Below are positions 1 to 8,597 of a stretch of DNA of 64,000 nucleotides, in pieces. The DNA lies in the NCBI RefSeq assembly GCF_010587385.1, contig NZ_CP047476.1, positions 868,001 to 932,000 of the forward strand. The letters run 5' to 3'. The notes under the pieces were generated by a model. The model was not told where the DNA came from, did no database searches, and saw nothing but the letters and a program-made list of their open reading frames with translations. The stretch's first letter is position 1. Each line of letters starts with the position of its first letter. The translations under genes were made by a program, and so were the position numbers. This DNA comes from Vibrio astriarenae (GTDB taxonomy: Bacteria; Pseudomonadota; Gammaproteobacteria; Enterobacterales; Vibrionaceae).

Positions 1-1162
1 TATTGGCACCAAGAATAAAGGTGTTTTTCTGGGCGGCGGTACGCAGGTTTTCTGTATGTACATTGCCATCTTGGTCAAGCACTTCAAAGTGCTCAATCGT
101 TACTTTCTCACCTTCATTTCCGGAAATTTTTAGTTCAACAACACCAGAAATATTTTGCCCAAAATCAACGACTGTCTCTTGCTTAGGTGTTTTAAGAATT
201 GATTTAGGTTTCAGTGTTTCTATGGCTTTTATACTAGCGCCAGTTTGTGGCTTGAGAGCGCGACTGTCGAAAGGCACAACCTGACAGTGTTTCCAATCAT
301 GCTTACATAACGATTTATGATTCCAATCTAAGCTTTCCTTTCTAGCATCATAGATTTCACCATCATAGATACTAGAAAACACCACCGGAGAGGCTTTGTA
401 TAGCCATGTGTCGTTACTCGCAATGACCTCTTCTTCGCCACTTTCATAACGCACCACAACCTGGCAAATAATGCCGGGCTTTTCAGCGTATAAGGCGCTA
501 TCACCTAACCAACCTAAACGCCCGCAATACCAGCCAGCTCCAACATGCATGGTAATCACGTTCTGTTCTTTAATTTGCTCGGTAATGTCGGCAGATTGAT
601 AAAGGTGATTTTCATTATAACTGGTGAAACCAGGCTTAAGCACCCCGTCTATCACCTCAGTGTCATTGAAGTACGCTTGATAAATTCCACCAGCTGTCGC
701 ATGAACAGTGACTGATTTAACCTGATGAATTCGCTCGATGTTAAAACACTTTTTAATGTAAAAAGCTTGTTGTTCATACGGTGTATCGTCGTCACCACAG
801 GTTATATATCGAGCTATCCACGGCTCATTGACGATACCTGTTAAGAAATTTGACGCCTTCCAATCTGTGACTCGGTTTTGGCTATTCCAACATCTAACAC
901 GCACAAAATACGAAGTCGAACTTTTCAGAACAAGAGCGTCCGTTTTAACGTTAGCACTACAATCACTTTCAACCCTGCCTGAATCGAGTATCAGCTTTTT
1001 AAAACAGCTCGTTGTCGAGACTTGGTATTGATAAGCAACTTGGACATCATTGCGAGATGCGCTTCTCACTTTCCAAGTCAATTTAGGCATAGACTCGAGA
1101 CAATTTGTCTCTAATTGATTGTTGAGATAGAGCTTGTCTATATATAATTTGTCTTCTTTCAT
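1..1162 (-). CDS. Alpha-L-rhamnosidase (GH78), N-terminal part, truncated by window edge
   Basis: About 387 residues are visible, reading from ATG at 1162 off the left edge. The visible part has the GH78 N-terminal layout: a fibronectin-like start (LTWKVRSASRNDVQVAYQYQ), then the Bac_rhamnosid_N sandwich with the hallmark VGAGWYCGRLGW and DGEIYDAR, then the concanavalin-like domain with VVDFGQNISGVVELKISG. The catalytic (alpha/alpha)6 barrel lies outside the window. GH78 enzymes release terminal alpha-L-rhamnose. No signal peptide is seen, so cytoplasmic action on imported oligosaccharides is inferred. It lies downstream of the SSS symporter and sulfatase on the same strand, but a hairpin with a T-run (1189-1223) separates it from the symporter, so its expression may depend on read-through or its own promoter. 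Confidence 0.85.
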   Translation of the reverse strand, partial: MKEDKLYIDKLYLNNQLETNCLESMPKLTWKVRSASRNDVQVAYQYQVSTTSCFKKLILDSGRVESDCSANVKTDALVLKSSTSYFVRVRCWNSQNRVTDWKASNFLTGIVNEPWIARYITCGDDDTPYEQQAFYIKKCFNIERIHQVKSVTVHATAGGIYQAYFNDTEVIDGVLKPGFTSYNENHLYQSADITEQIKEQNVITMHVGAGWYCGRLGWLGDSALYAEKPGIICQVVVRYESGEEEVIASNDTWLYKASPVVFSSIYDGEIYDARKESLDWNHKSLCKHDWKHCQVVPFDSRALKPQTGASIKAIETLKPKSILKTPKQETVVDFGQNISGVVELKISGNEGEKVTIEHFEVLDQDGNVHTENLRTAAQKNTFILGAN

Positions 1163-1188
1163 GGATCTACTTTCAACATATTTGAATT

Positions 1189-1223
1189 GAAAAAAGCACA
1201 TACCCAGTCGTTCAGTATGTGCT
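1189..1223 (-). terminator. Rho-independent terminator or attenuator between symporter and rhamnosidase genes
   Basis: Perfect 9-bp arms (AGCACATAC at 1195-1203, GTATGTGCT at 1215-1223) with an 11-nt loop. Read on the minus strand, the hairpin is followed directly by a run of six T. It sits inside a same-strand gene series, so it may set a step-down in expression of the rhamnosidase. Confidence 0.7.
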
Positions 1224-1242
1224 CACATTACAATGCCCCCAA

Positions 1243-3018
1243 CTAGTCAGTAGCAGCCGATAGTTTGTAGTCTGGTTTTTTCACTGCTTTCAGCAGAGCA
1301 ACACCGATACCGGCAACAATCATAGCCATGAATAGGAAGATCATTTTTCCCCAAAGCGGGTTAGGAACTAGCGTCAACAGAAGAATAAAGCCAGCGGCAA
1401 CAAGAATCATTTTGCCCAACACTTGGCACTGTCTGTTATCTAACTCAATACTTTCAGGCGTGTCCTCTACAACTACCTCGGTTGCAACATTTGAGAAGAA
1501 CTTTTCGATGTTCTTCTCACGCTCAGGAGCTAAGCCCTTGTAGAAGAATTGAGAGCAAACAAAGAACGGTAGAGTAATTAGGCCATGTCCAATAACACCA
1601 AGTGTTACAGATTTCATTTCCGTAAACTCACGATTAGTCAATGGCTGCTCCAAGTTTAATAAGCTCGCAATCATCTCTGGTGTAATTACAAATGCAATGG
1701 TCGCTGATACACACATACCGACTAAGATTGTACCGCCCACTGCCCACTCTGGTGTTTTCTTAATGTAGAAGCCCAACAAAGCCGGAATCAGAATCGGGAA
1801 ACCAATCAGAGTATTAATCAGCATGGTCAAATCAAACAAACCGTACTGTCTAAGCGATGAAAGCCCAAGAGCCGCTAGAATGATCACAACCCCAAATGCT
1901 GCTGTTAGCATCTTGCCGACTTTCAAAAGGTGTTTTTCTGAAGCACCTTTATTAATATATGGCTGGTAGATACTCTTAATGACAATACCGGAGTTACCAT
2001 TCAAACCAGAATCCATTGAGGACATCGTCGCTGCGAAGATTGCCGCGAGCAGCAGACCTATCATACCCACTGGCATTTCGCGTTTAACGAAAATGTAATA
2101 AGTTGCGTCTGTGACTTTATTACCTAAGCCTGTAATACCCCATGTTGAAGGATCTGGGTAATGGCCTGAAACAAACCATACCGGCAAGAACCAAACCAAC
2201 GGACCGACTAACATAAGTGATGCCGCCAGCAATGCCGCTTTTCGAGCATTCTTAGTATCTTTTGCAGTGATGTATCGGTATGAACTCAACATGTTGTTCG
2301 TCGTCAAGAACTGCTTGATAAACATACATAGGAACCAACCTACAAATAGGTAAGTGTAGTTGTAACCGTCACCAATAATTGGGTTCTCTGGAAGACCATT
2401 CGACATGAGTTCAACAACACCGCCGCCCTTCCACAGCGCGACAAGACCAGTCACCAATGTCATCACAGTTAGAATAACCATCTGCATAAAGTCCGACGCA
2501 ATAACGGCCCAACTGCCTCCAATCAAGGACATGAAAACAACGATACTGCCTGTAACAACAATCGTCACTTCCAATGGGACACCAACGACTGCACTTGCGA
2601 AAACCCCAAGCGCATTCACCCAAATAGCCGCCTGAAGAATACCCAAAGGCATTCTAGACCACATCATGATCTGTTCGTTAATACGGCCATAACGCATCCT
2701 CACACCTTCTAAAGGTGTAATCACTCGCATTTGTCTAGCTTTCGCAGCAAAGAACAGGTAGTTACATAAAAAACCCAGTGCAGAGGCATAAAACACAACA
2801 ATTGCAACAGCGAAGCCACCCGTGAGACTTTTACCCATATGACCCGTAAACGTCATCGCACTGACTGCGGTCATGAATGAGGTTGACCCCACCATCCACC
2901 ACAGCATCTTGCCGCCTCCCCTAAAATAGTCGCTGGTATTAGAACTGAACTTTCTGAATGCCCAACCGATCGCAATTAAGAAACCGAAATAGACAAAGAG
3001 TATAGCGATATCAATCAT
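1243..3018 (-). CDS. Sodium:solute symporter (SSS family), paralogue 1
   Basis: 591 residues, the usual size for SSS symporters, and hydrophobic throughout with roughly 13-14 membrane segments. Family features include the N-terminal SDYFRGGGKMLWWMVGSTSFMT, GGSWAVIASDFMQM, and the Na+-site segment AAIFAATMSSMDSGLNGNSGI near residue 335. A GAGAGGG ribosome site lies 4-5 nt before the ATG. In Vibrio, ToaA-like SSS proteins import unsaturated uronate oligomers, and a similar role for the products of this locus is inferred. It follows the sulfatase gene by 39 nt on the same strand, so the two probably share a transcript. A clear paralogue lies at 12884-14653 with the same landmarks. Confidence 0.9.
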   Translation of the reverse strand: MIDIAILFVYFGFLIAIGWAFRKFSSNTSDYFRGGGKMLWWMVGSTSFMTAVSAMTFTGHMGKSLTGGFAVAIVVFYASALGFLCNYLFFAAKARQMRVITPLEGVRMRYGRINEQIMMWSRMPLGILQAAIWVNALGVFASAVVGVPLEVTIVVTGSIVVFMSLIGGSWAVIASDFMQMVILTVMTLVTGLVALWKGGGVVELMSNGLPENPIIGDGYNYTYLFVGWFLCMFIKQFLTTNNMLSSYRYITAKDTKNARKAALLAASLMLVGPLVWFLPVWFVSGHYPDPSTWGITGLGNKVTDATYYIFVKREMPVGMIGLLLAAIFAATMSSMDSGLNGNSGIVIKSIYQPYINKGASEKHLLKVGKMLTAAFGVVIILAALGLSSLRQYGLFDLTMLINTLIGFPILIPALLGFYIKKTPEWAVGGTILVGMCVSATIAFVITPEMIASLLNLEQPLTNREFTEMKSVTLGVIGHGLITLPFFVCSQFFYKGLAPEREKNIEKFFSNVATEVVVEDTPESIELDNRQCQVLGKMILVAAGFILLLTLVPNPLWGKMIFLFMAMIVAGIGVALLKAVKKPDYKLSAATD

Positions 3019-3057
3019 ACTTCCCTCTCAACCTTCCATTAATAATCCGTTTACTAC

Positions 3058-4377
3058 TCACAGCTCAATTTCATAATCAAACACAACTCGTTGCCCAGCC
3101 TCCTTTGACGGAGCGTCTTGAATCGTGATGGCGTTATGACCGATGTCGTCTAACTGTTGACTTAACGTCTCTCTAAGCTTGGTAACCACACCATCGTGCG
3201 ATTTATATCCAATTAAGTTATCCAACTCGTATGGGTCTGCTTGTAAGTCGTACAAGAAGTCATCGACATAGGTATCAGACTCAACTTGCTTAACACTGTA
3301 TTTCCATCGAGTTGTTCGAATGCATCGACCGACATGTGACTCACTGATTTCGACGTAAGCATGATTTCTCACGTTTTGGTCGCGTTTCTCTACAAGAGGA
3401 AGCAGTGATTGACCAGACATATCAGATGGAACCTCAATCCCACAGGCATCCAAAAGTGTGGGTGCGACATCCACTAAACTGACGGGGTTTTCGAATCGAC
3501 CACCACGGTTAAACTGACCACCTGCCATTACCATAGGAATCTTGATTGATGCATCGTGGCATGAGCGCTTATATTCACCATTACGTGTTTTAAAGTGACA
3601 GCCATGGTCAGAAGTGAATATCACGATAGTGTCATCTAATAGATTTAGACTTTTTAATACGTCCTTTAAGCGACCATAAGCTTCGTCAATTCGCTTCACC
3701 ATGCCGTAGTAACCTGGTAGGTGTGACGCACTGGTGCCGCCAAGCGCCTTGAGATCAGGTGGAGTCCAGTTGTCTAGATAACGCTCGCTATAACCTGTAG
3801 GTGCTGGGAAGTCATCACGATGATTCTGCATATGAGGCTCTAGTAAAGAAACCATCATATAAAAGGGTGAGTCCTGGTTTTCATCGATGTATCGAATGGC
3901 CTCATCAACAATCGCATCAACACGATACCCCGGTAGTTTCAACTCATTGCCGACTTCATCATAGACAACAGTGCGATAGGCATCTGAAACAAATTCAGGG
4001 ATATTGGCTGCCCGCCAAGTTTGATACCCGCCCTGTGGGCTATCAAAAGGCCCAATGCAAGAAGCATTAAGATGCCACTTACCAAAGTAGCCTGTTTTAT
4101 AGCCAGATTCGTTAAAGAAATGAGCGAGCGTTCGCTCATCAGAAGACATGCTACTACCATTGGTATTACAGTTAGTTTCTGATGCATATTTACCTGTCTG
4201 TAAACAGGCTCTAGCTGGCAAACACACCGGTTGAGGTGTGAATGCATTTTCAAAATGTGTTCCACGCACTGCATCGTGATCGAGGTTAGGAGTCAACCCC
4301 ATCGGATTGCCATGCACACCTAATGTGTCAAACCTTTGCTGATCAGTAAAAAAAATAATAACGTTCTTCTTTTTCAT
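3058..4377 (-). CDS. Formylglycine-dependent sulfatase (S1 family)
   Basis: 439 residues. The N-terminus has the metal-binding FFTDQQRFDTLG. The activation motif CLPAR (Cys52-x-Pro-x-Arg56) is followed by ACLQTGKY, so Cys52 should be converted to formylglycine. FGKWHL and FTSDHGCHF supply further conserved active-site residues. No signal peptide is visible, which suggests cytoplasmic removal of sulfate from imported oligosaccharides. The maturase (anSME or FGE) is not in this window. It is the first gene of the sulfatase-symporter(-rhamnosidase) series and is divergent from a GH88 gene. The exact S1 subfamily, and so the sulfated sugar, cannot be read from the sequence alone. Confidence 0.9.
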   Translation of the reverse strand: MKKKNVIIFFTDQQRFDTLGVHGNPMGLTPNLDHDAVRGTHFENAFTPQPVCLPARACLQTGKYASETNCNTNGSSMSSDERTLAHFFNESGYKTGYFGKWHLNASCIGPFDSPQGGYQTWRAANIPEFVSDAYRTVVYDEVGNELKLPGYRVDAIVDEAIRYIDENQDSPFYMMVSLLEPHMQNHRDDFPAPTGYSERYLDNWTPPDLKALGGTSASHLPGYYGMVKRIDEAYGRLKDVLKSLNLLDDTIVIFTSDHGCHFKTRNGEYKRSCHDASIKIPMVMAGGQFNRGGRFENPVSLVDVAPTLLDACGIEVPSDMSGQSLLPLVEKRDQNVRNHAYVEISESHVGRCIRTTRWKYSVKQVESDTYVDDFLYDLQADPYELDNLIGYKSHDGVVTKLRETLSQQLDDIGHNAITIQDAPSKEAGQRVVFDYEIEL

Positions 4378-4400
4378 AATAAATGTACCCTTGACACATA

Positions 4401-4416
4401 AAACGAAATATCGTTT
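4401..4416. promoter_or_regulatory. Inverted repeat upstream of sulfatase (candidate operator)
   Basis: AAACGA-AATA-TCGTTT is a perfect 6-bp inverted repeat with a 4-nt centre, 24 nt upstream of the sulfatase ATG in the divergent promoter region (4378-4644). A second dyad, TTTGTGG (4508-4514) with CCACAAA (4533-4539), lies nearer the GH88 gene. Either could bind the locus regulator. No experimental support. Confidence 0.4.
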
Positions 4417-4644
4417 CAGTAATTTGCATTTTATTTACAAGGAAATTATATTAATAAAGGACGACATAAACCCGTGAACTAAACCACAATAATTTTTCAC
4501 TAATCTCTTTGTGGACAATTGCGTGAGCATAACCACAAAAATGAAATGGACATTTATTAGAATAGATACAACTTAATATAACTTAAGCGTATAGGCAGAT
4601 TTATATTAATATATTTACAACGATTTGTAGTAAGAGAGCTAAAA

Positions 4645-5811
4645 ATGGTGACTTGTGAGATTGAAACGCCAAACGATAAAGTGGCGGAAAATAACAATAT
4701 TATCGATGGTGCAATCAGGCGTGTTTTAAACAAAATTGACCTTATGATGACTGTTTATCATGATGGTTTTCCTGCATCGGCTAGTGAAAACTTGGTCTAC
4801 CCAAAGATAGATAACACTCAATGGACTACATGCTTTTGGCCAGGGTTGTTGTGGCTGGCCTATGAGTACACTCATGATGAAAAATACCGCCTTCTTGGTG
4901 AATCTTTGATCGATAAATTTGAGGAGCGACTCGACAAGAAGATCTGCCTTGAGACCCATGATATGGGCTTTTTGTTCACACTTTCCTGCCTTGCTCCATA
5001 CAAAATTAATGGCAACGAGAAGGCAAAAGAGCTTGCTGTTCGTGCTGCTGACGTACTCATCAGTCGATACCATGACAAAGCACAAGTCATTCAGGCTTGG
5101 GGGAACGTCAATGACCCTAACCATAAAGTTCGTATGATCATCGATTGCAACATGAATCTCCCACTGCTTTATTGGGCAACAGATATCACTGGTGATCAAA
5201 AGTATCGAAACATCGCATTGAGCCACCTTGCGCGTTCAAATAGCCATATCATTCGTGATGACTACTCTACACACCATACCTACTTCTTCGATAAAAATGA
5301 TGGCACAGCGATTGGTGGCAAGACTTTCCAAGGTTATTCAGATGAATCCACTTGGGCTCGTGGACAAGCTTGGGGCGTTTATGGTTTAGCCCTAAGTTAC
5401 AAGCATACTGGTGACTACAGTTTGATTGAAATGTCGAAAAAACTTGCAGACTATTTTCTTGATCACCTTCCAGAAGACTTGGTGGCGTATTGGGATTTAA
5501 CCTTCACCAGTGGAGATGAGCCAAGAGATAGTTCAGCAACAGCAATTTTCCTTTGTGGATTGCAAGAGTTACTTAAGCACATGCCTATTGGAGATACTGA
5601 CAGAAGCCGTTATGAAGCTTTTGTAGATAAGGCAATTGAAAACCTATCTGCCTCTTACATCAGCGAAAACGACGATGAATACGGCGTTTTACTGCATGGC
5701 ACATACGCAAAACCTGATGGCAGAGGGATTGATGAGTTCTGCATCTGGGGAGATTACTTCTTCCTGGAGGCTCTTATAAGAAAAAACCGAGATTGGAACA
5801 CCTACTGGTAA
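4645..5811 (+). CDS. Unsaturated glucuronyl hydrolase (GH88), copy 1
   Basis: 388 residues, close to the 377-residue Bacillus UGL. The two catalytic-position aspartates are present: Asp106 in ETHDMGFLF and Asp167 in MIIDCNMNLPLLYW. They are 61 residues apart, the same spacing as Asp88 and Asp149 of the Bacillus GL1 enzyme. Also seen are QGYSDESTWARGQAWGVYG, AYWDL...PRDSSATAI and WGDYFFLEAL. GH88 hydrolyses the 4,5-unsaturated uronic acid left at the non-reducing end by polysaccharide lyases. No signal peptide, so cytoplasmic. It is divergent from the sulfatase and is followed by a 14-base C tract and a strong hairpin. Confidence 0.93.
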   Translation: MVTCEIETPNDKVAENNNIIDGAIRRVLNKIDLMMTVYHDGFPASASENLVYPKIDNTQWTTCFWPGLLWLAYEYTHDEKYRLLGESLIDKFEERLDKKICLETHDMGFLFTLSCLAPYKINGNEKAKELAVRAADVLISRYHDKAQVIQAWGNVNDPNHKVRMIIDCNMNLPLLYWATDITGDQKYRNIALSHLARSNSHIIRDDYSTHHTYFFDKNDGTAIGGKTFQGYSDESTWARGQAWGVYGLALSYKHTGDYSLIEMSKKLADYFLDHLPEDLVAYWDLTFTSGDEPRDSSATAIFLCGLQELLKHMPIGDTDRSRYEAFVDKAIENLSASYISENDDEYGVLLHGTYAKPDGRGIDEFCIWGDYFFLEALIRKNRDWNTYW

Positions 5812-5823
5812 AGATAAGTTTAA

Positions 5824-5837
5824 CCCCCCCCCCCCCC
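5824..5837 (+). repeat. Homopolymer tract of 14 cytosines
   Basis: Fourteen consecutive C residues begin 12 nt after the GH88 stop codon and 19 nt before the terminator stem. Such a tract is exceptional in DNA of this composition. It is prone to slippage in replication and to miscounting in sequencing. Confidence 0.95.
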
Positions 5838-5856
5838 AATTGGTACTTACCAGCTT

Positions 5857-5896
5857 GCCCATATCATTACTCAGGCAAATGATATGGGCCTTTTTC
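5857..5896 (+). terminator. Rho-independent terminator after GH88 copy 1
   Basis: 12-bp perfect arms (GCCCATATCATT at 5857-5868, AATGATATGGGC at 5878-5889) with a 9-nt loop, followed by CTTTTTCT. It ends only 12 nt before the next ATG, so it could also limit read-through into the DJ-1-like gene. Confidence 0.85.
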
Positions 5897-5908
5897 TAAG
5901 GAAATTTT

Positions 5909-6499
5909 ATGAAAACTGCCGCGATACTCCTTTCATCTGGCTACGAAGAAGGCGAAGCCATCAACATTATTGACATACTGCGTCGATTACAAATAGAAGT
6001 GAGTATTCTATCGTGTGAAGACGCCCTTCATTTGAGCTCCTATCACAATGTCACCATCAAAGCCGATGATTATTTGTACAACAATCAGGATAAGATTTAT
6101 GACGTTCTTATCCTCGTTGGTGGCCCACCAAATACCGACTATTTGGGCACGCATGAACCGACCAAAGAGATGATTGTTAATCACTTAAAATCAGGTTCTT
6201 ACATAGCAGCAATTTGCTCATCCGCTGCAAAAATACTTGCTAGAAACAACTTTCTAGAGACACACCAGTATGTGTGCTGTGGCGAGTTTTACAAGAATTA
6301 CGAAGATGGCGTTTACATTGACCGCCCCATTGTCATTGATGGACCATTCATTACAGGCAAAGATTACGGATACACCATCGATTTTGCGTTTGCCATTGCT
6401 CACCTGTTGCTAAGCGACCAGCGAACACGATCTCCAGAAATGAATGACATCGACTGGGTAGCAAAACATATAAACTATCGCAGATATAAAGATTACTAA
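5909..6499 (+). CDS. DJ-1/PfpI (ThiJ) family protein
   Basis: 196 residues with the DJ-1/PfpI layout: a beta strand then GYEEGEAI carrying the helper acid (Glu16), VLILVGGPPNTDYL, and the nucleophile elbow AAICSSAAKIL with Cys103. The ribosome site AAGGAAATTTT precedes the ATG. Family members include glyoxalases/deglycases, redox-sensing proteins and isonitrile hydratases, and the substrate here is unknown. It sits inside the polysaccharide locus, directly downstream of GH88 and separated by a terminator. A role in handling reactive carbonyls or a sugar intermediate is a guess. A hairpin at 6516-6546 follows the gene. Confidence 0.8.
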   Translation: MKTAAILLSSGYEEGEAINIIDILRRLQIEVSILSCEDALHLSSYHNVTIKADDYLYNNQDKIYDVLILVGGPPNTDYLGTHEPTKEMIVNHLKSGSYIAAICSSAAKILARNNFLETHQYVCCGEFYKNYEDGVYIDRPIVIDGPFITGKDYGYTIDFAFAIAHLLLSDQRTRSPEMNDIDWVAKHINYRRYKDY

Positions 6500-6515
6500 T
6501 TAATATAAATTACTT

Positions 6516-6546
6516 GGATAGTATTGAATTCTTTTTAATACTATCC
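6516..6546 (+). terminator. Hairpin after the DJ-1-like gene
   Basis: 10-bp arms GGATAGTATT (6516-6525) and AATACTATCC (6537-6546) enclose a T-rich 11-nt loop. It lacks a clear T tail after the stem, so it may protect the 3' end of the transcript rather than terminate strongly. Confidence 0.5.
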
Positions 6547-6609
6547 GGTAAAAACAACCTCACTATCAATATCTGCTGTTGTATACATCATTTTTCGCCA
6601 GCCTTAAAA

Positions 6610-6628
6610 CATGGCAATTATTGCCATG
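6610..6628. promoter_or_regulatory. 19-bp perfect palindrome (candidate operator)
   Basis: CATGGCAATTATTGCCATG has 9-bp arms around a single T. It lies 87 nt before the chosen start of the small hypothetical gene at 6715 and fits a dimeric repressor site. The half-site resembles the TTGGCA/TGCCAA arms of the dyad at 12796-12822 in the same locus. Confidence 0.5.
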
Positions 6629-6714
6629 AAAGAAGTCAAAACTGAACACTGAACAATCAGATCAATTTGCATATCATATATAGTAAGATTGGCACTATAT
6701 TGGATGTGTGTTGT

Positions 6715-7326
6715 ATGAATCGTACTTTAATTATTTTAACTTTCGCTATTTTAAGTTTAAATTTTGCTTATAGCATCTTCACCAACACTCAAGTAAATAA
6801 CATCAATACCATTAGTGAAAGCTATAAAGCAAACTATAATAATTCGTCACTAAAACCCAATTTCAATGAATTAGGTTCAGAACTTTACGCACTCAATAGA
6901 GCATACATTGAGAGCGATCAACTCGTTTACTTAGATTCAGCACAACACCTGATTGACGACTTCGTTAAAGACAATGCCCCTCAGGGTGATGAGCCGAATC
7001 AGATGGTTAGCTTTGATACGCTTGCAAGTATTTTTGCGACGGTAGCGTTAATCGAACGTGCCAATGATCGTTCTACGAGTTCAGATAGCTTCACATTAGA
7101 AACCAAGGGGTGGTTAAGAGAGTACCTCAACTCAACTTTAGTACTGAGAAGTCAAGCTCCCCCACATTCCGAAGAGCTGCATCACCTTCAATCCCAAGGG
7201 TTACTCATGGAGTTGAACCACTCTGTTGATTTTAACGAGGCCCAAGATCTACCAAACAGAAAAATCGCAATACGAAAACATGAATGTATCAATCCAGAGG
7301 TTTGCCCAAGTTCTATTAGGTTGTAG
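6715..7326 (+). CDS. Small exported or membrane-anchored protein of unknown function
   Basis: 203 residues from the ATG at 6715 (an upstream in-frame ATG at 6667 would precede the hydrophobic segment awkwardly). Residues 3-22 (RTLIILTFAILSLNFAYSIF) form a signal peptide or membrane anchor, and the rest is helical and polar. ALNRAYIESDQLVYLDSAQHLIDDF and WLREYLNSTL resemble helices of the alpha-toroid fold seen in the neighbouring PL38-like lyase (IAYLYTNDAKYMEKALELIDIW, WLTEYLAWL). This raises the possibility of a shortened lyase-fold protein. No catalytic motif (such as NNHG) is present, and I do not recognise a named family. Confidence 0.6.
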   Translation: MNRTLIILTFAILSLNFAYSIFTNTQVNNINTISESYKANYNNSSLKPNFNELGSELYALNRAYIESDQLVYLDSAQHLIDDFVKDNAPQGDEPNQMVSFDTLASIFATVALIERANDRSTSSDSFTLETKGWLREYLNSTLVLRSQAPPHSEELHHLQSQGLLMELNHSVDFNEAQDLPNRKIAIRKHECINPEVCPSSIRL

Positions 7327-7387
7327 TTTCACGCTTATAAGAAGGCAATTTGCCAATCTGGTTGAGCACTCATCAAGTTTGTAAAAT

Positions 7388-7425
7388 GATAAGCGTTGAA
7401 ATCAGCTAAAACTTCAACGCTTATC
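7388..7425 (-). terminator. Terminator-like hairpin between convergent genes
   Basis: 13-bp arms GATAAGCGTTGAA (7388-7400) and TTCAACGCTTATC (7413-7425). Read on the minus strand, a T-rich tail follows, so it most likely ends the TauE-GH88 transcript. Confidence 0.65.
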
Positions 7426-7443
7426 TCAGAGTTAAGTAAACAG

Positions 7444-8577
7444 TTATAGTGTCTCTAACTTGTTTTTTAGTCTATACAACCCTTCCACGAAGTAGTAATC
7501 GCCGTAAATCAGGGAGCAGTCAATCCCAAGTCCTTTCGGGTAATTAAAAGTACCCCCGACCAAGATCCCTTGATTGCTACTATCCCCGTAGGTGCCGTAG
7601 TGTTTGTAAAGGCTTGCTAAAATATCACTCGCGGCAGTCAAATAGCGCTGGCGAAGCTCTTCCGTTGGAGCCAAATCTGATAGTAAAACCAACCCGCTTG
7701 CAGCACATGCCCCTGCAGACGTATCTCTTGGCGTCGTTTCATCTCTTGGTGCTCTGAAATCCCAATACGGTACAGAGTCATCATCAAGGTGATCGATAAA
7801 GAAATCTGCAGTCTTCATAGCAGCTTCAAGGTAACGTTCCTCTTTTGTATGCTGATAGCTCATTGCAAAACCATGAACAGCCCATGAAGCACCTCGACTC
7901 CAAGCTGAGTTCTCATCGTAACCTTGACCACCGTGGTAATGTTTTACATCTCCGGATAGGTAATCAAACTCAACCATGTGTTTTACTGAGCCATCTGGGC
8001 GAATAAACTCCTTCAACACAGTATCAGCATGAGCCATTGCGATAAGCTTAAATCGTGGCGCATCGAGTTGCTCTGCTGCCCAATACAAAATTGGCAGATT
8101 CATCATGCTATCAATGATACTAAGACCCTTTGGATCAGCATCATTAACATCATTTTTATTCCAAGCAGTCAGGAATCGACCATTGATATTAAAGCGGCTG
8201 GCTAGATGACTTGCCGCTCTCAGGGCTCGAGTTCTGGATTGCTCATTCCCCAACAACTCATACTGCTTTATTGACGTAAGCTGCCACATAAAGCCCACAT
8301 CGTGATGGATATTGACATACTCATCTAGCGCAGCATCCATAGTGTCTTCACGCTGTATCGCGATATCTTTGAAAGGAGCGTAGTCTTCTTTTTCATGCAA
8401 TAACCACAATAAACCAGGCCAAAAACCGACTACCCAGCCCCAAAGTCTGTCGCTATCCGTGTAGATTCCATCTGATGTCATTGTCGGGAAACGTGCTGAG
8501 ATGTTCTCACTTGTAAACTTCACCTTCTCAAACGTATCGCTCCACGCTTGCTCAACCCATTGTAGATTATCTTTCAT
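7444..8577 (-). CDS. Unsaturated glucuronyl hydrolase (GH88), copy 2
   Basis: 377 residues, the same length as Bacillus UGL. Candidate catalytic aspartates are Asp93 (HHDVGFMW) and Asp156 (SIIDSMMNLPILYW), with QGYDENSAWSRGASWAVHGF, PYWDF...PRDTSAGACAASG and YGDYYFVEGLY following. No signal peptide. It is clearly diverged from copy 1 (4645-5811), so the two probably differ in linkage or sulfation preference. The gene begins 20 nt after the TauE-like gene on the same strand and is likely co-transcribed with it. Confidence 0.92.
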   Translation of the reverse strand: MKDNLQWVEQAWSDTFEKVKFTSENISARFPTMTSDGIYTDSDRLWGWVVGFWPGLLWLLHEKEDYAPFKDIAIQREDTMDAALDEYVNIHHDVGFMWQLTSIKQYELLGNEQSRTRALRAASHLASRFNINGRFLTAWNKNDVNDADPKGLSIIDSMMNLPILYWAAEQLDAPRFKLIAMAHADTVLKEFIRPDGSVKHMVEFDYLSGDVKHYHGGQGYDENSAWSRGASWAVHGFAMSYQHTKEERYLEAAMKTADFFIDHLDDDSVPYWDFRAPRDETTPRDTSAGACAASGLVLLSDLAPTEELRQRYLTAASDILASLYKHYGTYGDSSNQGILVGGTFNYPKGLGIDCSLIYGDYYFVEGLYRLKNKLETL

Positions 8578-8597
8578 TCTTTACCCTTATCGATAAT

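Noticed and set aside
828..1031. Forward frame opposite the partial GH78 gene
   Set aside because: Antisense to a convincing GH78 reading frame, with no ribosome site or family match.
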